The notes: a model not told the origin generated them from the letters alone. A stretch of 33,604 nt of DNA from Sphingomonadaceae bacterium (GCA_025359425.1 JANYGC010000008.1:1-33604); one strand, 5' to 3'. Positions 1 through 8,062 are shown, counted from the first letter of the stretch. Translations and numbers: made by a program.

Positions 1-453
1 GGCGAGGGTGCGGGCGATATCCTGATCGCTGTCGACCCCGAACTGCGCGAGGTAATCGTGCTTGTTGCGCATCTCCTCGTATTCGAGGAACATCCCGTAT
101 TCGCTTTCGGGCATGCCGATCGTATCGAGCAGGTGCGAGTAGGCGGCGATGTGCACCGTCTCCATGTTGGAGAAGGCGGCGAGCATCATCTTGACCTCGG
201 TCGGCTTGAACACCCGGCCGTACTGCTCGTGATAGCAGTTCTGCACGTCGATATCGGCCTGGGTAAAGAACCGGAAAATCTGGGTGAGCAGGTTGCGCTC
301 ATGCTCGGAGATCTTCTGCGCCCAATCGCGGCAATCCTCGCCCAGCGGCACTTCCTCGGGCATCCAGTGGATCTGCTGCTGGCGTTTCCACATGTCATAG
401 GCCCACGGGTATTCGAACGGCTTGTAGGTCTTGCGGGCTTCTAGCAGGGGCAT
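1..453 (-). CDS. nrdB: Ribonucleoside-diphosphate reductase class Ia, beta (radical) subunit, 3' end cut by window
   Basis: The small subunit of class Ia ribonucleotide reductase carries the diiron-tyrosyl radical cofactor that starts reduction of NDPs to dNDPs in NrdA. The first 151 residues are present, starting at ATG 453; the C-terminus lies beyond base 1. The segment NMETVHIAAYSHLL (about 96-109) matches the E. coli region with iron ligands Glu115 and His118 and radical Tyr122, giving Glu98, His101 and Tyr105 here. Asp67 in FFTQAD is the likely further iron ligand. There is no N-terminal ATP-cone, since the protein begins directly with MPLLEARKTYKPF. It is the last visible gene of the nrdA operon, 274 bases after the PepSY gene, with a large inverted repeat in that spacer. 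The identification is secure. Confidence 0.95.
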   Translation of the reverse strand, partial: MPLLEARKTYKPFEYPWAYDMWKRQQQIHWMPEEVPLGEDCRDWAQKISEHERNLLTQIFRFFTQADIDVQNCYHEQYGRVFKPTEVKMMLAAFSNMETVHIAAYSHLLDTIGMPESEYGMFLEYEEMRNKHDYLAQFGVDSDQDIARTLA

Positions 454-552
454 GGGTCGGACTCCGTCAGGCGAAAAGGTGAGGTAGCACAGGTGGCCGC
501 GGCGGCGTAGCGCGGCGGGGTGTGCGGGTTGGGGATAGCGAAGATAAGGGTT

Positions 553-707
553 GGTTCGCGCAAAGGCCGCAAAGCGCGCAAAGAGGTTGTGCCGGGCCGC
601 AGGCCCATGAACCCCTTGCGAACAGCACTTGGCGCAACGTCCGAAGGAACGGGCGGCTCTGCCGCAAGCACAACATCTTTGCGGACTTTGCGGTCTCTGC
701 GCGAAAC
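553..707. repeat. Inverted repeat with CGCAAAG tandem units in the nrd intercistronic spacer
   Basis: Two 40-base arms, 553-592 and 668-707, are reverse complements at 34 of 40 positions. Each arm holds three CGCAAAG-like units at 9-base spacing (for example CGCAAAGGC, CGCAAAGCG, CGCAAAGAG in the left arm). Between them is a smaller hairpin, GGGCC-GCA-GGCCC. Repeats of this CGCAAAG type are, as far as I recall, scattered in sphingomonad genomes. Here the element lies between the PepSY gene and nrdB inside an apparently single operon, so its transcript could fold into a long hairpin. The rest of 454-727 shows no credible gene. Confidence 0.75.
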
Positions 708-727
708 AAATTCTGGAGCAGCTGCGG

Positions 728-1180
728 TCATTTCCAGAACCAGTACGGCTGGTGATTGTTGGTGCGGCGGTGCGACCACATGCGGATGTACAGCCACAGG
801 CCCGAGAAGGCGAAGAACACCATGGCAAGCCCCGACAGGATCGAGATCACCACCCCGGCCGGGCCGAATTCCTCGCCCGAATGGAGGTGGTGGAGGTAGC
901 TGACCCAGGCCCGCGCAGGATCGGGCGCGGCCTTGGGTTTGCAGGTCATGTCGGCCGGGCAGACGAATGGGGCCGGGGCGGCCGCTCCCTCCTGCGCGCG
1001 CGCGGCGGGTCCGATCGCTTGCTGCGCCGGGGCGGCCTGCTTGGTCCCGCGCTCGGCGGCTTCCTGTTCGAACCCGCCATTGGCGACCAGCGCGGCGACC
1101 TGGCTCAGCACGCCGGTCACCGCGATCCACAACAGGAACAGGCCGAACAGCACCGACAGCCAGCGGTGGTATCTGCGCAT
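728..1180 (-). CDS. PepSY-type small transmembrane protein
   Basis: A 150-residue membrane protein starting MRRYHRWLSVLFGLFLLWIAV. One transmembrane helix is at about residues 8-30. An Ala/Pro-rich periplasmic loop with two cysteines (CPADMTC) follows. The segment HLHSGEEFGPAG leads into a second helix (about 110-133) ending SGLWLYIRMW. The N-terminal HRW, the central HLHSGE and the final LSGLxLYxxMW are typical of PepSY-associated TM proteins, some of which act in iron-siderophore reduction or uptake. The start at 1180 is preferred because its ATG overlaps the stop of the upstream gene by one base (TGATG), implying coupled translation. Its function inside an nrd operon is unknown; a link to iron supply for the diiron NrdB is speculation. 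Confidence 0.8.
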   Translation of the reverse strand: MRRYHRWLSVLFGLFLLWIAVTGVLSQVAALVANGGFEQEAAERGTKQAAPAQQAIGPAARAQEGAAAPAPFVCPADMTCKPKAAPDPARAWVSYLHHLHSGEEFGPAGVVISILSGLAMVFFAFSGLWLYIRMWSHRRTNNHQPYWFWK

Positions 1181-1419
1181 CAGAACAGCTCCATCAGGCC
1201 AGCACTCGTGAACCGGTTGAGCGCCAGCCACAGCAGCCCGGGCAGGGCGAGAGCAGCAAACAGCGCGGTCAGGATCGCGCGGCGCTCATTCCCGCGGCGG
1301 ACCGGATCGGCCCCCAGCCCCGAGGCCGCGGGCAAAGCCGATAGCGCCGCCGCAGCGCGCGCGGCGAGCAACACGCTGCCGAGCGCGGCCATGGCGGGGG
1401 CGAAGGTTCCCAAGGTCAT
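1180..1419 (-). CDS. Small hypothetical membrane protein in the nrd operon
   Basis: A 79-residue protein starting MTLGTFAPAMAALGSVLL. It has an alanine-rich hydrophobic N-terminal segment, a short charged stretch (VRRGNERR) and one clear C-terminal helix, ILTALFAALALPGLLWLAL, so two membrane passes are likely. It begins 23 bases after the nrdA stop and its TGA shares a base with the ATG of the PepSY gene, so it fits tightly in the operon. Reading frame and spacing support a real gene. No family or function is recognised. Confidence 0.65.
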   Translation of the reverse strand: MTLGTFAPAMAALGSVLLAARAAAALSALPAASGLGADPVRRGNERRAILTALFAALALPGLLWLALNRFTSAGLMELF

Positions 1420-1442
1420 CGGAGGGCGTGCGGCCTGGCTGC

Positions 1443-3515
1443 CTACTGGCAGGCCAGGCATTCCTCGTAGTCGGTCTGCTCGCCCGCGGTCAGTTCGATC
1501 CGGGGTGCGTCCGAGGTGTTGTCGGCCTCGACCCCGCCGGCAAACCCGGCGCGCTGGACCGACTTGCTGCGCAGGTAATAGAGGCTCTTGATGCCCTTTT
1601 CCCACGCTTGCAGGTGGAGATGCATCAGGTCCCACTTCTCGACATCGGCGGGGATGTAGAGGTTCAAGGACTGCGCCTGATCGATGTAGGGCGTGCGGTC
1701 GGCGGCGAATTCGAGCAGCCAGCGCTGGTCGATCTCGAAGCTCGTTTTGTAAACGTCCTTTTCCTGCTGGCTGAGGAAGTCGAGGTGCTGGACCGAGCCG
1801 CCGTGTTCGAGGATCGAGTTCCACACATTGTTCGAATCCTTGCTCTTCGCGCCAAGCAGTTTTTCGAGATACGGGTTCTTGACCACGAAGCTGCCCGACA
1901 GCGTCTTGTGGGTGTAGATGTTCGCCGGGATCGGCTCGATGCAGGCCGAAGTGCCGCCGCAGATGATGCTGATCGACGCGGTCGGCGCGATCGCCATCTT
2001 GCACGAAAAGCGCTGCATCACGCCCATGTCGGCGGCATCGGGGCAGGCCCCGCGTTCGTGCGCGAGCATCAGGCTGGCCTCATCCGCCTTGGCCGCGATG
2101 TGGCGGAACATCTTGAAGTTGAGCGCCTTGGCCATCGCGCTTTCGAACGCGATGCCCTTCATCTGCAGGAACGAGTGGAAGCCCATCACCCCCATCCCGA
2201 CCGAGCGTTCGCGCATCGCCGAATACTTAGCGCGGGCCATTTCGGGCGGGGCGCGGTCGATGTAATCCTGCAGCACGTTGTCGAGGCAGCGCAGCACGTC
2301 TTCGATGAAGCGCTCGTCCGCGTTCCATTCGTCCCAGGTTTCGAGGTTGAGCGAGGACAGGCAGCACACCGCGGTGCGCTCGTTGCCGAGGTGATCCTTG
2401 CCGGTCGGCAGGGTGATTTCCGAGCACAGGTTCGAGGTCGAGACCTTGAGCCCGAGGTCGCGGTGATGCTTGGGCATCATCCGGTTCACGGTGTCGGCGA
2501 AGACGATGTACGGCTCGCCCGTGGCCAGCCGGGTTTCGACCAGCTTCTGGAACAATGAGCGCGCATCGACCGTGGCGCGGATCGAGCCGTCCTTGGGGCT
2601 GCGCAGGTGGAATTCCTGCCCGTCGCGCACCGCTTCCATGAACAGGTCGGTGAGCAGCACGCCGTGGTGGAGGTTGAGCGCCTTGCGGTTGAAATCGCCC
2701 GACGGCTTGCGGATTTCGAGGAACTCCTCGATCTCGGGGTGCGAGACGTCGAGGTAGCAGGCGGCCGAGCCGCGCCGCAGCGAGCCTTGCGAAATGGCGA
2801 GCGTCAGGCTGTCCATCACCCGCACGAACGGGATGATCCCGCTGGTCTTGCCGTTGAGCCCGACCGGCTCGCCGATCCCGCGCACGTTGCCCCAGTAGGT
2901 CCCGATCCCGCCGCCGCGGCTGGCGAGCCAGACGTTCTCGTTCCAGGTCCCGACGATGCCCTCAAGGCTGTCGCTCACCGAATTGAGATAGCAGCTGATC
3001 GGCAGACCGCGGTTGGTCCCGCCGTTCGACAGGATCGGGGTGGCGGGCATGAACCACAGCTTGGAGATATAATCGTACAGCCGCTGGGCGTGGTCCTGAT
3101 CGTCGGCATAGGCATCGGCGACCCGGGCGAACAGGTCCTGATACTGCTCGCCGGGGAGCAGGTAGCGGTCGTCGAGCGTTTCCTTGCCGAAGTCGGTCAG
3201 CAAGACATCGCGCGAGTGATCGACCACCACATCGAAGCGGCGATCGTGGATCGATTTGGAATCGTCCGGCGCGGGCGCGGCGGCGGCCTGCACCGCTCCC
3301 GCGAGCGCAGCGGCGCCGAGCTGTTCCACCAGGTCGTTCGAACCCGTGTCGGTCTTGTCGTGCATCGGTAAGGCCATTTCTTCTGCTGCGGGCGGGACCG
3401 GCTGTTTGGCGCGCGCCGGGAGCACTGCGGCGGACGCCGGAGCGCTCCCGTGAGTTCCTGCCAGCATTGTTTCACCTTCGACCATCTGCGGCTCGTCCCC
3501 GTTCCTGAATTCCAC
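1443..3515 (-). CDS. nrdA: Ribonucleoside-diphosphate reductase class Ia, alpha (catalytic) subunit
   Basis: The catalytic subunit reduces ribonucleoside diphosphates and works with NrdB. Active-site residues are all visible: Cys175 (LPISCYLN), the Asn362-Leu-Cys364-Ser-Glu366 set equivalent to E. coli N437/C439/E441, and Cys384 pairing with Cys175. The C-terminus EECLACQ carries the CxxC relay that takes electrons from thioredoxin or glutaredoxin. The first 90 or so residues are Ala/Pro-rich and low in complexity, where E. coli NrdA has its ATP-cone; no VVKRDG-like cone motif is seen. The frame opens at GTG 3515 with GGGGGCGACA upstream. In-frame ATG 3467, preceded by GAAGGTGAAACA, has the better ribosome site and may be the true start. 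First gene of a four-gene operon with nrdB. Confidence 0.96.
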   Translation of the reverse strand: MEFRNGDEPQMVEGETMLAGTHGSAPASAAVLPARAKQPVPPAAEEMALPMHDKTDTGSNDLVEQLGAAALAGAVQAAAAPAPDDSKSIHDRRFDVVVDHSRDVLLTDFGKETLDDRYLLPGEQYQDLFARVADAYADDQDHAQRLYDYISKLWFMPATPILSNGGTNRGLPISCYLNSVSDSLEGIVGTWNENVWLASRGGGIGTYWGNVRGIGEPVGLNGKTSGIIPFVRVMDSLTLAISQGSLRRGSAACYLDVSHPEIEEFLEIRKPSGDFNRKALNLHHGVLLTDLFMEAVRDGQEFHLRSPKDGSIRATVDARSLFQKLVETRLATGEPYIVFADTVNRMMPKHHRDLGLKVSTSNLCSEITLPTGKDHLGNERTAVCCLSSLNLETWDEWNADERFIEDVLRCLDNVLQDYIDRAPPEMARAKYSAMRERSVGMGVMGFHSFLQMKGIAFESAMAKALNFKMFRHIAAKADEASLMLAHERGACPDAADMGVMQRFSCKMAIAPTASISIICGGTSACIEPIPANIYTHKTLSGSFVVKNPYLEKLLGAKSKDSNNVWNSILEHGGSVQHLDFLSQQEKDVYKTSFEIDQRWLLEFAADRTPYIDQAQSLNLYIPADVEKWDLMHLHLQAWEKGIKSLYYLRSKSVQRAGFAGGVEADNTSDAPRIELTAGEQTDYEECLACQ

Positions 3516-4146
3516 TTGTCGCCCCCGTCTTCTGTATGAACCCGCACCACGGCAGGTGTTCTCATTTCGTTCGAATCGGCGAGCGTACTTTTTTGGCCGC
3601 CCACCCTAGCAAATCAGGAGAACGAAACGAGAAAAACTTATCCCCGTTTCATCCCCAAGCTGTCCCTGCGAAGGACCCCTGTTCAGGCCCGAATCGATCC
3701 GTTCGGCGCGAATGGCGCCAAACGGCGGATACTAGGTCTGGTAGGTCCCCCCCGAACTAGGACCACCACCTATAGTGCCTCATCCTGATTCGCGCGCAAG
3801 GGGTAAATTCGGCGTTTACCATCGCGGGCAGCTCGCGCGGGGGCTCCCGCGCATGCCGCGCCGCAGCGACGCGCGGGAAATGCGCCACTGCTCGCCAACG
3901 CAAGAGTCAAAATGGATTTGTGAAAAAAATTTGTCCGGCAAAACAGCGCTGCGCACGTTGACACGGAAAGAATCGAAGCCGGCAATTTTGTTGCGGCTGA
4001 GGTGCAGACTGCGCAAGCCGCAGCAGCCGCCACCTGGCGCGAATTGCCGCCGGGCAATTGCTGCCTGAACGATGCCGGGCATCCGGCAATCACCGCCAGG
4101 CAGAAGCGCTGGCGCCACCGGCGCAGGCTGCGTAAGCTCAGGCGCG
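3516..4146. other. 631-base intergenic region between nrdA and the GST-like gene
   Basis: No credible gene is seen here. Short open frames at 3770-4184 show no recognisable protein. The region must hold the nrd promoter on the minus strand and the promoter for the GST-like gene on the plus strand. It is AT-richer around 3590-3650 and 3900-3990. It contains one candidate NrdR-like half-conserved box (listed separately) and a sequence CTTATCCCC at about 3636 that only loosely resembles a DnaA box. The part from 4010 to 4140 contains several short self-complementary GC stretches around GCCGGGC and GGCGCCACCGGCGCC-like runs. Confidence 0.5.
3763..3778. promoter_or_regulatory. Possible single NrdR-like box upstream of nrdA
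   Basis: Read on the minus strand the 16 bases begin GCACTATA and continue GGTGGTGG, matching the NrdR consensus (ACACTATA then TATAGTGT) at 11 of 16 positions, with the left half matched at 7 of 8. NrdR normally binds two boxes about 31 bases apart, and no convincing partner is found at that distance, so this is weak. It lies about 250 bases upstream of the nrdA start. TATAGT on the plus strand could equally be a promoter -10 element. Confidence 0.25.
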
Positions 4147-4896
4147 ATGACCAGCTCAGCCCCCGCGCTCCATGTCTTTGCCATCTCGCACTATTGCGAG
4201 AAGGCGCGCTGGGCGCTCGATCATTTCGGCATTGCCTATCGCCTCCAGCACGTCGTGCCGGGGCTCAACCGGGTGATTGCCAAGCGGCTGGGCGCGGCCA
4301 GTGGATCGCTGCCGTTCCTTGCTACTCCTGCGGGCGTCATCGCCGGGTCCGGGGCCATTATCGACTGGGGCGAGGGCCGCCGCGCGCCTGGCCGGGCGAG
4401 CCTGGCCGGTTTCGATCCGGCTGAAGTTCTGGCGCTTGAGGGCCGTCTCGATCAAGTCGCCGGGGTGCATATCCGCCGCTACTATTATTCGGACGCCTTG
4501 CTGAGCGATCCCGGCGCGGTGCGCCCGATCTTCACCCGTGACCTCGCGTTGCTGCCGCGCCTCGCGGTCACCTTTGGCTGGGGCAAGATCGTGCCCAGGA
4601 TGATCGCTGGCATGGATCTCGGCCCGGAGCAGGGCGCCCAATCGCGCGAGCGGTTGCTGGGCGAGCTCGACTGGCTCGATGGCTTGCTCGCCGATGGCCG
4701 CGCTTACCTGACCGGCGATGGCTTTACCCGCGCCGATCTGACCGCCGCCAGCCTGCTGGCCCCGCTGGTCAACCCGCCGCAGCATCCAACCTATGCCGGG
4801 CTGGCCATGCCGCCTGCGCTGCAGGAAGACATCGCGCGGTGGCGGACGCGACCTCTGCTCCAGTGGGTCAGCCGGGTTTATGCAAGCAATCGGTAG
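4147..4896 (+). CDS. Glutathione S-transferase family protein
   Basis: A 249-residue protein with a thioredoxin-fold N-terminus (VFAISHYCEKARWALDHFGI, about 9-28) typical of GST-like proteins, where SHYCEKAR occupies the glutathione-binding site position. The strand-turn motif LPFLATPAGVIAGSGAIIDW (about 57-76) corresponds to the GST cis-proline and SNAIxxYL-type region. The C-terminal half is helical, with LTGDGFTRADLTAASLLAPL (about 196-215) matching the GST N-capping motif. Start at 4147 is chosen over upstream in-frame ATG 4072, because homology begins here. Likely cytosolic; the substrate cannot be told. Monocistronic. Confidence 0.85.
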   Translation: MTSSAPALHVFAISHYCEKARWALDHFGIAYRLQHVVPGLNRVIAKRLGAASGSLPFLATPAGVIAGSGAIIDWGEGRRAPGRASLAGFDPAEVLALEGRLDQVAGVHIRRYYYSDALLSDPGAVRPIFTRDLALLPRLAVTFGWGKIVPRMIAGMDLGPEQGAQSRERLLGELDWLDGLLADGRAYLTGDGFTRADLTAASLLAPLVNPPQHPTYAGLAMPPALQEDIARWRTRPLLQWVSRVYASNR

Positions 4897-4966
4897 CGTG
4901 CGGGCTTGCACTGCCGCAGTGCCTGCCTAGATTGCAGAAACGGTTCATTCGAAAGGCCTCTCCACC

Positions 4967-5218
4967 ATGTTCAATCTGATCGGCGCAATCATTTCCGGGC
5001 TGTTTGTGGGCGTCCTCGCGCGCTGGATCTATTGGGGCGATGTGACGATGGGCTTCTGGATGACGATCCTGCTCGGAGTGGGCGGTTCGCTGCTGGCCGG
5101 GCTGGTCGCCGGACGCGGCCGCTATGGCGAAGGCGTCAACCGCGCCGGCTGTTTCGCCTCGGTCATCGGCGCGATCGTGCTGATCTTCGTCGGGCGGTTG
5201 CTGGGGTGGCATTTCTGA
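4967..5218 (+). CDS. GlsB/YeaQ/YmgE family stress-response membrane protein
   Basis: An 83-residue, very hydrophobic protein starting MFNLIGAIISGLFVGVLARW. It has three predicted membrane helices (about 3-20, 27-49 and 62-80) and the glycine-rich GVGGSLLAGLVAGRG segment between the second and third. Length and layout match the GlsB/YeaQ/YmgE (transglycosylase-associated) family of small inner-membrane stress proteins, whose molecular role is unclear. AGGCCTCTCCACC upstream offers a ribosome site. Downstream, 5249-5263 is a perfect palindrome (GTCTTGG-G-CCAAGAC) without a T run. Confidence 0.88.
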   Translation: MFNLIGAIISGLFVGVLARWIYWGDVTMGFWMTILLGVGGSLLAGLVAGRGRYGEGVNRAGCFASVIGAIVLIFVGRLLGWHF

Positions 5219-5478
5219 AGCGGCGCGATGACGGGTAAGCAATCCGGCGTCTTGGGCCAAGACCAGACTGTCCCGGTTTCGACCCGGTTGCGGACGTAAC
5301 AGCAGGTCCGATACCGAAGCGCGCTATCCTGTTGGACCCTTCGCGAACTAGGCTCTAAACTTAAGCCTAAAGGCGCAGGATTTGGTGATGGCAAACCCAG
5401 TAAAAGTGATGCGCTTTTCGTGGAGCGGCCCGATGTCTCGCTGGCCGTCGTCCCATTCACGCCCTGTTGGCGTCGCCC

Positions 5479-5937
5479 TCAATTCACTGGACTTGTGTCC
5501 AGCACCGCATCCACAGGCCCTTCAAATGCAATGAATAGCGTGCACCGCTGCTTGCTCAGACAAACTGCCAGATGGGGCGCGCCGGCAGGGCCATACGCAT
5601 AGCTGCCTGGCACCAGTGTAACAGGCGGGGCACCCTTGTAATCGACCCGCAACCGCCCACTAACAAGGATCATGCGCTCAGCCGATGAGTGCCGGTGCAC
5701 GGGAAGTGCGGTGCCGCCACCAATGCGCAGAAAGACGTCGGCATTGGGCTTGGCCGGATCACCATGCAAAACTGCGATCTTGCAATCGCCAGAAAAAATT
5801 GGCGGGCACGGACCCCATTTCAACTTAGAGTCGGTTGCCTGCGTTGCAAGCGGTGACTCGTTCAAGTTCTGAGCAGGTGCCGGTTGGGCAGACGACGCGC
5901 CCGCGGCGATGCACATCAAGCTAGAGAACAGCTTCAT
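5479..5937 (-). CDS. Periplasmic cupin-domain protein
   Basis: A 152-residue protein with a signal peptide (MKLFSSLMCIAAGASSAQPAPAQ) and a single cupin barrel. Cupin motif 1 is seen in GGGTALPVHRHSSAERMILVSGRLRV (about 73-98), with the metal-ligand pattern HRH plus Glu, and a weaker motif 2 around PGSYAYGPAGAPHLAVC (about 108-124) supplying His. Two cysteine pairs (CPPIFSGDC and CLSKQRC) suggest disulfides in the periplasm. AAGGAGC lies 7 bases before ATG 5937. Similar proteins are annotated as ChrR-like cupins; the substrate is unknown. Flanking DNA is less GC-rich than the housekeeping genes. Confidence 0.8.
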   Translation of the reverse strand: MKLFSSLMCIAAGASSAQPAPAQNLNESPLATQATDSKLKWGPCPPIFSGDCKIAVLHGDPAKPNADVFLRIGGGTALPVHRHSSAERMILVSGRLRVDYKGAPPVTLVPGSYAYGPAGAPHLAVCLSKQRCTLFIAFEGPVDAVLDTSPVN

Positions 5938-6161
5938 CGGTCAGCTCCTTACCTAAGGCGACCGACGCTATGGCGCGCAGGCTCAGCTGTCAACGCTGCC
6001 CCGAAGCTGGGTGCGGAACGATCGCGCCGGGCCGACCGGCGTAAGGGCAGCTTTCTGAGGCCAGTGCTGTAATCTGCCAAGTCCGCTAACCACCCCAGAT
6101 GCGCCGAAGCGTGAGGTCGATGTATAATCCGATTGCGGACGTTAGCGGCGCGGGAAATATC

Positions 6162-6644
6162 TCAGCAGCCGGGCCCGCGACAACCGAGTGTTACGTAGGT
6201 TTCGGACACGACCCGCCATTGTCCGGTCGCCTTCGTCCAGTGAACGAAGTAGCTACCATAAGGCCGGGCAACTCCGGCAGCTTTGTGGTCGAGACCTTCC
6301 CACCGCCCGAGCTCGGCGGCCCGGAGCACCCCCTTGCGCTCGCCGACCTCAATCTTTGTTGCCGTGCGCACGTAGCGATCATGCCCTTTGGTTGCGAACT
6401 GCTCCGCCCAGCCCTTGCGGTTCTCAGCCGGGCTGCGTTCAATGCCGCTGTTGCCCCCAATCAGCACATAATCGTCTGCGACGATGCGCATCGCACCGTC
6501 GAGATCATGAGCGGCAAGTGCCCGGTTGTTCTCGGCCCTTAATGCGAGGATTGTCTTCCTATCGTCGGCGTAGGTTGGAGCCGCGTGTAGCTGCGCGCCG
6601 ATCATCGCCATGCCCAAAACAGCATAAGAGAGTCTTGAATTCAT
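6162..6644 (-). CDS. Secreted SnoaL/DUF4440-like (NTF2-fold) protein
   Basis: A 160-residue protein with signal peptide MNSRLSYAVLGMAMIGAQLHA. The mature part begins with DDRKTILALRAENNRALAAHDLDGAMRIVADDYVLIGG, the usual opening of the DUF4440/SnoaL-like NTF2 fold, and ends with the beta strands GSYFVHWTKATGQWRVVSETYV. Start 6644 is chosen over the longer frame from 6704 because it gives a proper signal peptide and follows GGGGGGATGCAAC. Such proteins may bind small ligands or act as isomerase-like enzymes; no specific role can be assigned. Transcribed alone, in the same direction as the cupin gene 224 bases downstream. Confidence 0.75.
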   Translation of the reverse strand: MNSRLSYAVLGMAMIGAQLHAAPTYADDRKTILALRAENNRALAAHDLDGAMRIVADDYVLIGGNSGIERSPAENRKGWAEQFATKGHDRYVRTATKIEVGERKGVLRAAELGRWEGLDHKAAGVARPYGSYFVHWTKATGQWRVVSETYVTLGCRGPGC

Positions 6645-6825
6645 GTTGCATCCCCCCGGGGGTCGGCGATCGAAATTTCTGCCATCAGTTCTTGGTTGGG
6701 TCAACTTCCGGTAACCACCCCAAAACGGTTATTCGTTCCGCACCGCACACTCACTCAAAGCCGCCGCAAAACGAACGGCTGTGGCATGGGTGGGGGGCAG
6801 GCTCAGCGCACCTGCCCATCACCTC

Positions 6826-7707
6826 CTACTTCGCATGTTCCGCAATCGCGTCGGCCATTTGCTCGACCAGTTCGGGGGGCAGGTCATGGCCCATGCCGTC
6901 GATCTCGAGCAGCTTGGCACCCCGGATCGCTTGCGCCGTATCGCGCCCGCCTTCGACCGGGACCAGCGGATCGTGCACGCCGTGAATCACCAGCGTCGGG
7001 GTGGTCACTTTGGCGAGCCGCTTGCGCCGGTCGCCATCGTCCACGATCGCCGAGATCTGCCGCGCCGCGCCTTCGGGGTAGAAGCTGCGGTTATAGTCCC
7101 GGGTGATATTGGCGCGGAGGCGTTCTTCTGCCGCCGGGTAGCCAGGCGAGCCGATTGCGCGGTTGACGCTGATCCCGATCGGCATGACCTGTTCGAGCGT
7201 TGCGCCAGCGGGCGCGCGGTTGAGCAAGGCCTGCATCGCCTCGGGCTTGGCCGGGGGGACCTTGCGGTTGCCGGTGGTCGACATGATCGAGGTCATGGTC
7301 AGGACTTTCTCGGGATGCTCGATCGCCAGCAATTGCACGATCATCCCGCCCATCGAGGCGCCGACCACGTGCGCCTTGGCAATGCCCAGTGCGTCGAGCA
7401 GCCCGGCGGCATCCTTGGCCATATCGGTCAGCCGGTACGGCAACTTCGAGCGCAGCCCGAACATGCGCTTCAGCGCAACCCGCCGGAAATTTGGAATGCC
7501 GTGTGTCCCGAACTTCTGGCTCAGCCCGATGTCGCGGTTGTCAAAACGGATCACGTAATAGCCGCGGGCGACCAGCGCCTCGACAAATTCCATCGGCCAC
7601 AGCGTCAGCTGCGCGCCCAGCCCCATCACCAGCAGCAGCGGCGGCTGGGCCGTGTCGCCATAGGTTTCGTACTCAAGCTGGATTCCGTTGGCAGTGATCT
7701 GCGGCAT
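6826..7707 (-). CDS. Alpha/beta-fold hydrolase
   Basis: A 293-residue hydrolase. The oxyanion region is LLLVMGLGAQLTLWP (about 24-38), followed by FDNRDIGLS (55-63), which is typical of the RdmC/aclacinomycin methylesterase-like subgroup. The nucleophile elbow GASMGG places the catalytic serine at 118. Acid Asp246 lies in IHGVHDPLVP and His274 in GMGHDLP. All three triad residues are present, so an active esterase or lipase-like enzyme is expected. No signal peptide is present, so it is cytosolic. GGGGAG lies 6 bases before ATG 7707. The substrate is unknown. Confidence 0.9.
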   Translation of the reverse strand: MPQITANGIQLEYETYGDTAQPPLLLVMGLGAQLTLWPMEFVEALVARGYYVIRFDNRDIGLSQKFGTHGIPNFRRVALKRMFGLRSKLPYRLTDMAKDAAGLLDALGIAKAHVVGASMGGMIVQLLAIEHPEKVLTMTSIMSTTGNRKVPPAKPEAMQALLNRAPAGATLEQVMPIGISVNRAIGSPGYPAAEERLRANITRDYNRSFYPEGAARQISAIVDDGDRRKRLAKVTTPTLVIHGVHDPLVPVEGGRDTAQAIRGAKLLEIDGMGHDLPPELVEQMADAIAEHAK

Positions 7708-7843
7708 GTCTGCTCCCCGTTGATGCGTTTCGGGGAGAGACCTAACGGGAACGGTGGTCAGTGCAAGCCCGGCTGCAAAAACCAGCTACCATGCACTCTT
7801 TTTAGAAGAACTTGCGTGCTTGAACAATCGTGAGCAGCACAGA

Positions 7844-8062
7844 TCAATGGATTTTGATCTGAACCCAATCTTTCAATTTCGCGATAACCGGAGAAGCTTC
7901 GCCTTTGACCGCAGCGAGCACGGCCAAGCCCATCACTATCCCAAGGAACATACCTAGCCCTATCAAGGCGACCAATTGCCGAAACCTGCTTCGTGGCATT
8001 CTTCCGGTGAAGTATTCGCCCTCGGTCGGGGGGCGCTCCAAGAATGATCGACGCAAGCTCAT
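7844..8062 (-). CDS. Small single-pass membrane protein, hypothetical
   Basis: A 72-residue protein with a basic N-terminus (MSLRRSFLERPPTEGEYFTGRMPRSRFR), one strong helix LVALIGLGMFLGIVMGLAVLAAV (about 30-52) and a short tail. The amphipathic layout and clear hydrophobic helix in this frame favour a real gene over competing frames at 7758-8291. No strong ribosome site is seen before ATG 8062, and no family is recognised. The region is less GC-rich than its neighbours. Confidence 0.5.
   Translation of the reverse strand: MSLRRSFLERPPTEGEYFTGRMPRSRFRQLVALIGLGMFLGIVMGLAVLAAVKGEASPVIAKLKDWVQIKIH

Noticed and set aside
1428..2558. Open frame of 376 codons opposite nrdA
   Set aside because: Shadow of the nrdA frame; no domain seen.
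3630..3645. Possible DnaA box in the nrdA upstream region
   Set aside because: CTTATCCCC differs from TTATCCACA at key positions and stands alone, so it is not listed as a site.
3770..4184. Short open frames in the nrdA upstream gap
   Set aside because: No ribosome site with a plausible protein, no hydrophobic or domain pattern, and several overlapping frames on both strands compete.
5884..6072. 62-codon plus-strand frame after the cupin gene
   Set aside because: It overlaps the cupin start region on the opposite strand and looks like non-coding repeat-derived sequence.
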